Of a DNA stretch of 64,000 nt, positions 61,577 through 64,000 are shown in pieces. The first letter of the stretch is position 1. Each line of letters begins with the position of its first letter. Both the position numbers and the translations under genes were made by a program. The notes below the pieces were generated by a model. It searched no databases and was not told the origin of the DNA. It saw only the letters and a list, made by a program, of their open reading frames with translations. Source of the DNA: Marisalimonas sp016777705 (GTDB taxonomy: Bacteria; Pseudomonadota; Alphaproteobacteria; Puniceispirillales; Marisalimonadaceae); contig NZ_CP159808.1 in NCBI RefSeq assembly GCF_047717795.1, positions 1,364,001 to 1,428,000 of the forward strand. Reading direction: 5' to 3'.

Positions 61577-62887
61577 TTATTTATAAGCTGATAATTTTCC
61601 ATTTTCTGTAAGAAAAAAGACTTTTTTGTCAGCAGGTACAGGAGATATAGCTAATTTACCAACAGACAAGTCACTTACAATAGATCCATTATTGGGGTCA
61701 AGAATAAAAATTTTGCCGTCATTATCAGCAAATAAAATCTTTGAATTAACTAAAGTTGGTCCTTTATAAATAGCAATTTCTTTTTCAGAAAAAAAAGCTT
61801 CTTCATTAACATAACTTGGGTATTTCTTAGACCATCTTACTTTTCCAGAAGCTATGTCTATGGCAGCTAACATACCCATGTTACCATTTATGAAAATAGT
61901 ATCACCTGACAAAACAGGTGTCTCAAAACCACCAATTGGTAAAGTCCATAGTTCTTCAGATGTATTAATGTCAAACGCTGAAATATTTCCTGATTGAGAA
62001 ACTAAAAAAACAACACCATTTTTAAATAATGGGTTAGCAACAATGTCTCCAGCATGAAAAAGTTTAGGTAATTGTTTATTAGAAGAAATATTTTCTGTCC
62101 AAAGTAAATTACCATTTTTAATAGAAATAACGTAAAATGATCCACCTGTACCAGGAACAACAATTTTATCATTTACTACAATAGATCGGGCTTTAGTATA
62201 CACAGAGTTATAGTCGCTACCTAATGATACACTCCAATTAGTTTTTCCATTTGTGTTATTTATAGAAAGAAAATTTCCTACAAAATCACTGATTAACAGC
62301 ACATCATTGAAGACTGTCATTCCACCTCTAAATGGTAAACTATGATTTTTTTTCCAGATTAAATTTCCATTTTTACCGTTTATCGCTACGATTTCATTAT
62401 ATCCAGAATAAACATATAAAGTAATATTTCCTTCACTTGATAATCTACCAGATATGGCAGGAGTACCTATAATTGTATTTCCTAAATCTTTAAAAAAATT
62501 TTTTTTCCATTCTATTTTTCCACTATCAATATTAATTTTAAAAACAAAACCTTTATTGTTTATTAAGAATAAATGTGAAGAAATAATTATTGGCTCTGCT
62601 AAAAAGGGATTTTCGTCATTCATATTTTGGTCTGTATCTATTTCCCATTTTTTTTCTAAAGGGTAATCAAAAGAAGGATTTTCTATATTATAGGATTTAG
62701 CATTAGATATATTGATAAGATTTTCTACTTTATCTAATTTAGATTGAGATCTGTCGGAAATTTGAGTTAAAGAAAACGCATTATTTTTTTCAAAAACATT
62801 TTTATAATTTTTAAGATCTAGTTCCTCGTTAGAAGAACACCCAATCAAGAAAAAAAGAAAACATAGAATTAAGAAATTATTTTGCAT
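61577..62887 (-). CDS. bamB: Outer-membrane assembly lipoprotein BamB
   Basis: A 436-residue lipoprotein (MQNNFLILCFLFFLIGCSSN; lipobox Cys17) with an eight-bladed PQQ-type propeller. Repeats such as GKIEWKKNFF, GNLIWKKNHS, GKTNWSVSLG, GNLLWTENIS, EELWTLPIG and GKVRWSKKYP are visible. BamB helps the BAM complex insert beta-barrel proteins. It overlaps the start of the upstream TPR gene by 11 bases (62877-62887) and precedes der, the usual proteobacterial order. Confidence 0.93.
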   Translation of the reverse strand: MQNNFLILCFLFFLIGCSSNEELDLKNYKNVFEKNNAFSLTQISDRSQSKLDKVENLINISNAKSYNIENPSFDYPLEKKWEIDTDQNMNDENPFLAEPIIISSHLFLINNKGFVFKINIDSGKIEWKKNFFKDLGNTIIGTPAISGRLSSEGNITLYVYSGYNEIVAINGKNGNLIWKKNHSLPFRGGMTVFNDVLLISDFVGNFLSINNTNGKTNWSVSLGSDYNSVYTKARSIVVNDKIVVPGTGGSFYVISIKNGNLLWTENISSNKQLPKLFHAGDIVANPLFKNGVVFLVSQSGNISAFDINTSEELWTLPIGGFETPVLSGDTIFINGNMGMLAAIDIASGKVRWSKKYPSYVNEEAFFSEKEIAIYKGPTLVNSKILFADNDGKIFILDPNNGSIVSDLSVGKLAISPVPADKKVFFLTENGKLSAYK

Positions 62888-63527
62888 GCGAATTATAAAC
62901 TTTATCTATTAAACTTAACCTATTTTTTTGCTCTTGTGAAATATCACTCCTAGCAAGTAAACTTTTGATAGAACTTAGAGCTTTATCTAATTTATTAAAT
63001 CTAATAAATAATACTATCTGTAGCTCAGCAGCTAATAGTTGCAGTTTACTGGGACTATTTAAAATTGGTTTCAAACGCCCTTGTAATTCATTGAAATTAC
63101 TTTTGTTATCTTTCATAACAGATAAAATTCTAGCTAAACCTTGATAATAACTTCCAATGGTTTTATCTTCATAAATTGTTTGATAGTTTGAAACCATTTC
63201 AGAAATTTTACCATTTTCAAAATTTGAATGAGCAAGTCCAAATATTGACAAAACTCTATAACCATCCTTTTGATCTAATGAGCTTTTTAAAAAGATTTCA
63301 GCACTTTTTTCAAAATCTTTGTTATCAAGTTTTTCTAATCCAGAAAAGAATTGTTCTGAACTTGCAGTTAACTTCTTTTCATTCCAAATCATGTACGCTT
63401 GATAAGTTAAGACTGACAGAACTAGTAAAACAAATAATGTAATAATGTACTTTGAATATTTTTTCCAAAGTTGAATTAATTGATCTTGCTTTAATTCCTC
63501 TGAAACTTCATCAAAAATATCGGCCAT
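62877..63527 (-). CDS. YfgM-like membrane-anchored TPR protein
   Basis: A 216-residue protein with a cytoplasmic N-terminus (MADIFDEVSEELKQDQLIQLWKKYSKY), one membrane segment (about residues 29-47) and a periplasmic TPR-like helical domain (ASSEQFFSGLEKLDNKDFEKSAEIFLKS, QKDGYRVLSIFGLAHSNFENGKISEM). It matches the YfgM/TPR_21 family, which binds SecYEG and periplasmic chaperones. It is the first gene of the yfgM-bamB-der unit and overlaps bamB. Confidence 0.88.
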   Translation of the reverse strand: MADIFDEVSEELKQDQLIQLWKKYSKYIITLFVLLVLSVLTYQAYMIWNEKKLTASSEQFFSGLEKLDNKDFEKSAEIFLKSSLDQKDGYRVLSIFGLAHSNFENGKISEMVSNYQTIYEDKTIGSYYQGLARILSVMKDNKSNFNELQGRLKPILNSPSKLQLLAAELQIVLFIRFNKLDKALSSIKSLLARSDISQEQKNRLSLIDKVYNSHAK

Positions 63528-63672
63528 TATATAACCCGTCTAATGTATTCAATTAAAAACAATATATTTATACTTTTATCAGAAAAGATCAATTGATTAT
63601 CTTTAAAATTAGACAATTACTCAATTAAGAATATATAGTGTTTTATGTTTTAATATTTTTTGGAAGAATTGA

Positions 63673-64000
63673 ATGAGCGTTGTTAAGTTTTTTAAAAAAA
63701 ACAATGATAATAATTCAGAAAGTTATTCAGCAAACACAATTAAATTAGATAAAAATTTTATATTTTTTTCAAAATTCGAATTAACAGCTATTTTAAATCT
63801 ATATAGCAAACAGGTATCTAAAGGATCATGGCGTGATTATGCATTAGATAATAAGATCAACACTGCTATTTTCTCAGTTTATAGACACACTCATGACAAA
63901 CCTCTATATCAAATTATTAAAAAAAGCGAAAAAGGCTTCAGAAATAAACCAGAGTTTTATATAAAAAGTGAAGTACAAATTATTATTAAAAGTTCTGAAT
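63673..64000 (+). CDS. DUF2794 protein, 5' part (runs off the window)
   Basis: An incomplete frame of about 109 codons. After a polar head (MSVVKFFKKNNDNNSESY) comes FFSKFELTAILNLYSKQVSKGSWRDYALDN, AIFSVYRHTHDKPLYQIIKK and FYIKSEVQIIIKSSE. This is the signature of DUF2794, a short family typical of alphaproteobacteria with no known function. Full members are about 120 residues, so only a short tail is missing. The frame ends at the window's right edge, and the gap of about 145 bases before it shows no other feature. Confidence 0.85.
   Translation, partial: MSVVKFFKKNNDNNSESYSANTIKLDKNFIFFSKFELTAILNLYSKQVSKGSWRDYALDNKINTAIFSVYRHTHDKPLYQIIKKSEKGFRNKPEFYIKSEVQIIIKSSE

Noticed and set aside
1..64000. 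CRISPR array, tRNA, rRNA or complete IS element
   Set aside because: No regularly spaced repeats, no cloverleaf with a T-loop outside tmRNA, no rRNA-like stretch and no transposase were seen on either strand.

Overview
The window is AT-rich, densely packed chromosomal DNA (roughly 30% G+C by eye) from an alphaproteobacterium, most likely a streamlined marine lineage. The alphaproteobacterial placement rests on a circularly permuted two-piece tmRNA followed by an alpha-type sspB, on the 41-residue zinc-free L36 protein, on the mreBCD-mrdAB and yfgM-bamB-der gene orders, and on a DUF2794 gene at the right edge. I cannot name the genus. I see no rRNA, tRNA, IS element, prophage or CRISPR array. 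Intergenic gaps are short.

Region 1 (1-13.8 kb) is a sugar-acid catabolism block: KDG kinase, a D-2-hydroxyacid dehydrogenase, a beta-hydroxyacid dehydrogenase, an IlvD/Edd-type aldonate dehydratase, an altronate/galactarate-type dehydratase, a 2-keto-3-deoxy-fuconate-type dehydrogenase with its FAH-family hydrolase partner, a KDPG-type aldolase and a D-erythronate-type dehydrogenase. A large fused 5-oxoprolinase/hydantoinase follows. Both the phosphorylating (KdgK + Eda) and the oxidative-hydrolytic (SDR + FAH) routes for 2-keto-3-deoxy acids are present.

Region 2 (13.8-16.3 kb) is the most unusual part. Two tandem units of about 1.2 kb lie directly behind the 3' end of glmS. Each has a short HTH gene on the glmS strand that begins at a glmS stop or glmS-tail-like sequence, and a convergent, unrelated envelope-type gene. 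Two degenerate copies of the GlmS C-terminal tail (ending in Thr-Val-Glu-stop) sit at the unit boundaries, at 13839-13889 and 15087-15125. This looks like serial insertion of very small integrative elements at the 3' end of glmS, and I do not recognise it as a described system.

Region 3 (16.3-38.5 kb) is housekeeping: glmS/glmU, a glycosyltransferase-like gene, sbmA/bacA, the rod-shape cluster mrdB-mrdA-mreD-mreC-mreB, ilvC-ilvH-ilvI, miaA, serB, a DegP protease, hflC-hflK, mrp, folA and thyA.

Region 4 (38.6-51.6 kb) holds ssrA and sspB (trans-translation and tag delivery), class I fumarase, a D-tartrate dehydratase-type enolase-superfamily enzyme, rpmJ, msrA, a contiguous arginine-to-spermidine set (speA, carboxynorspermidine dehydrogenase, nspC, agmatinase), trxB, purU and an alpha/beta hydrolase.

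Region 5 (51.6-64 kb) holds three bactofilins with a divergent M23 peptidase pair, rpoN, small unknown genes, a motA-motB pair followed by a protein that resembles ribosome recycling factor, and then der, bamB, a YfgM-like protein and DUF2794. Three sequences with -24/-12 sigma-54 geometry precede the bactofilins, a 60-residue unknown gene beside rpoN, and motA. This suggests a local sigma-54 programme linking cell shape and motility.
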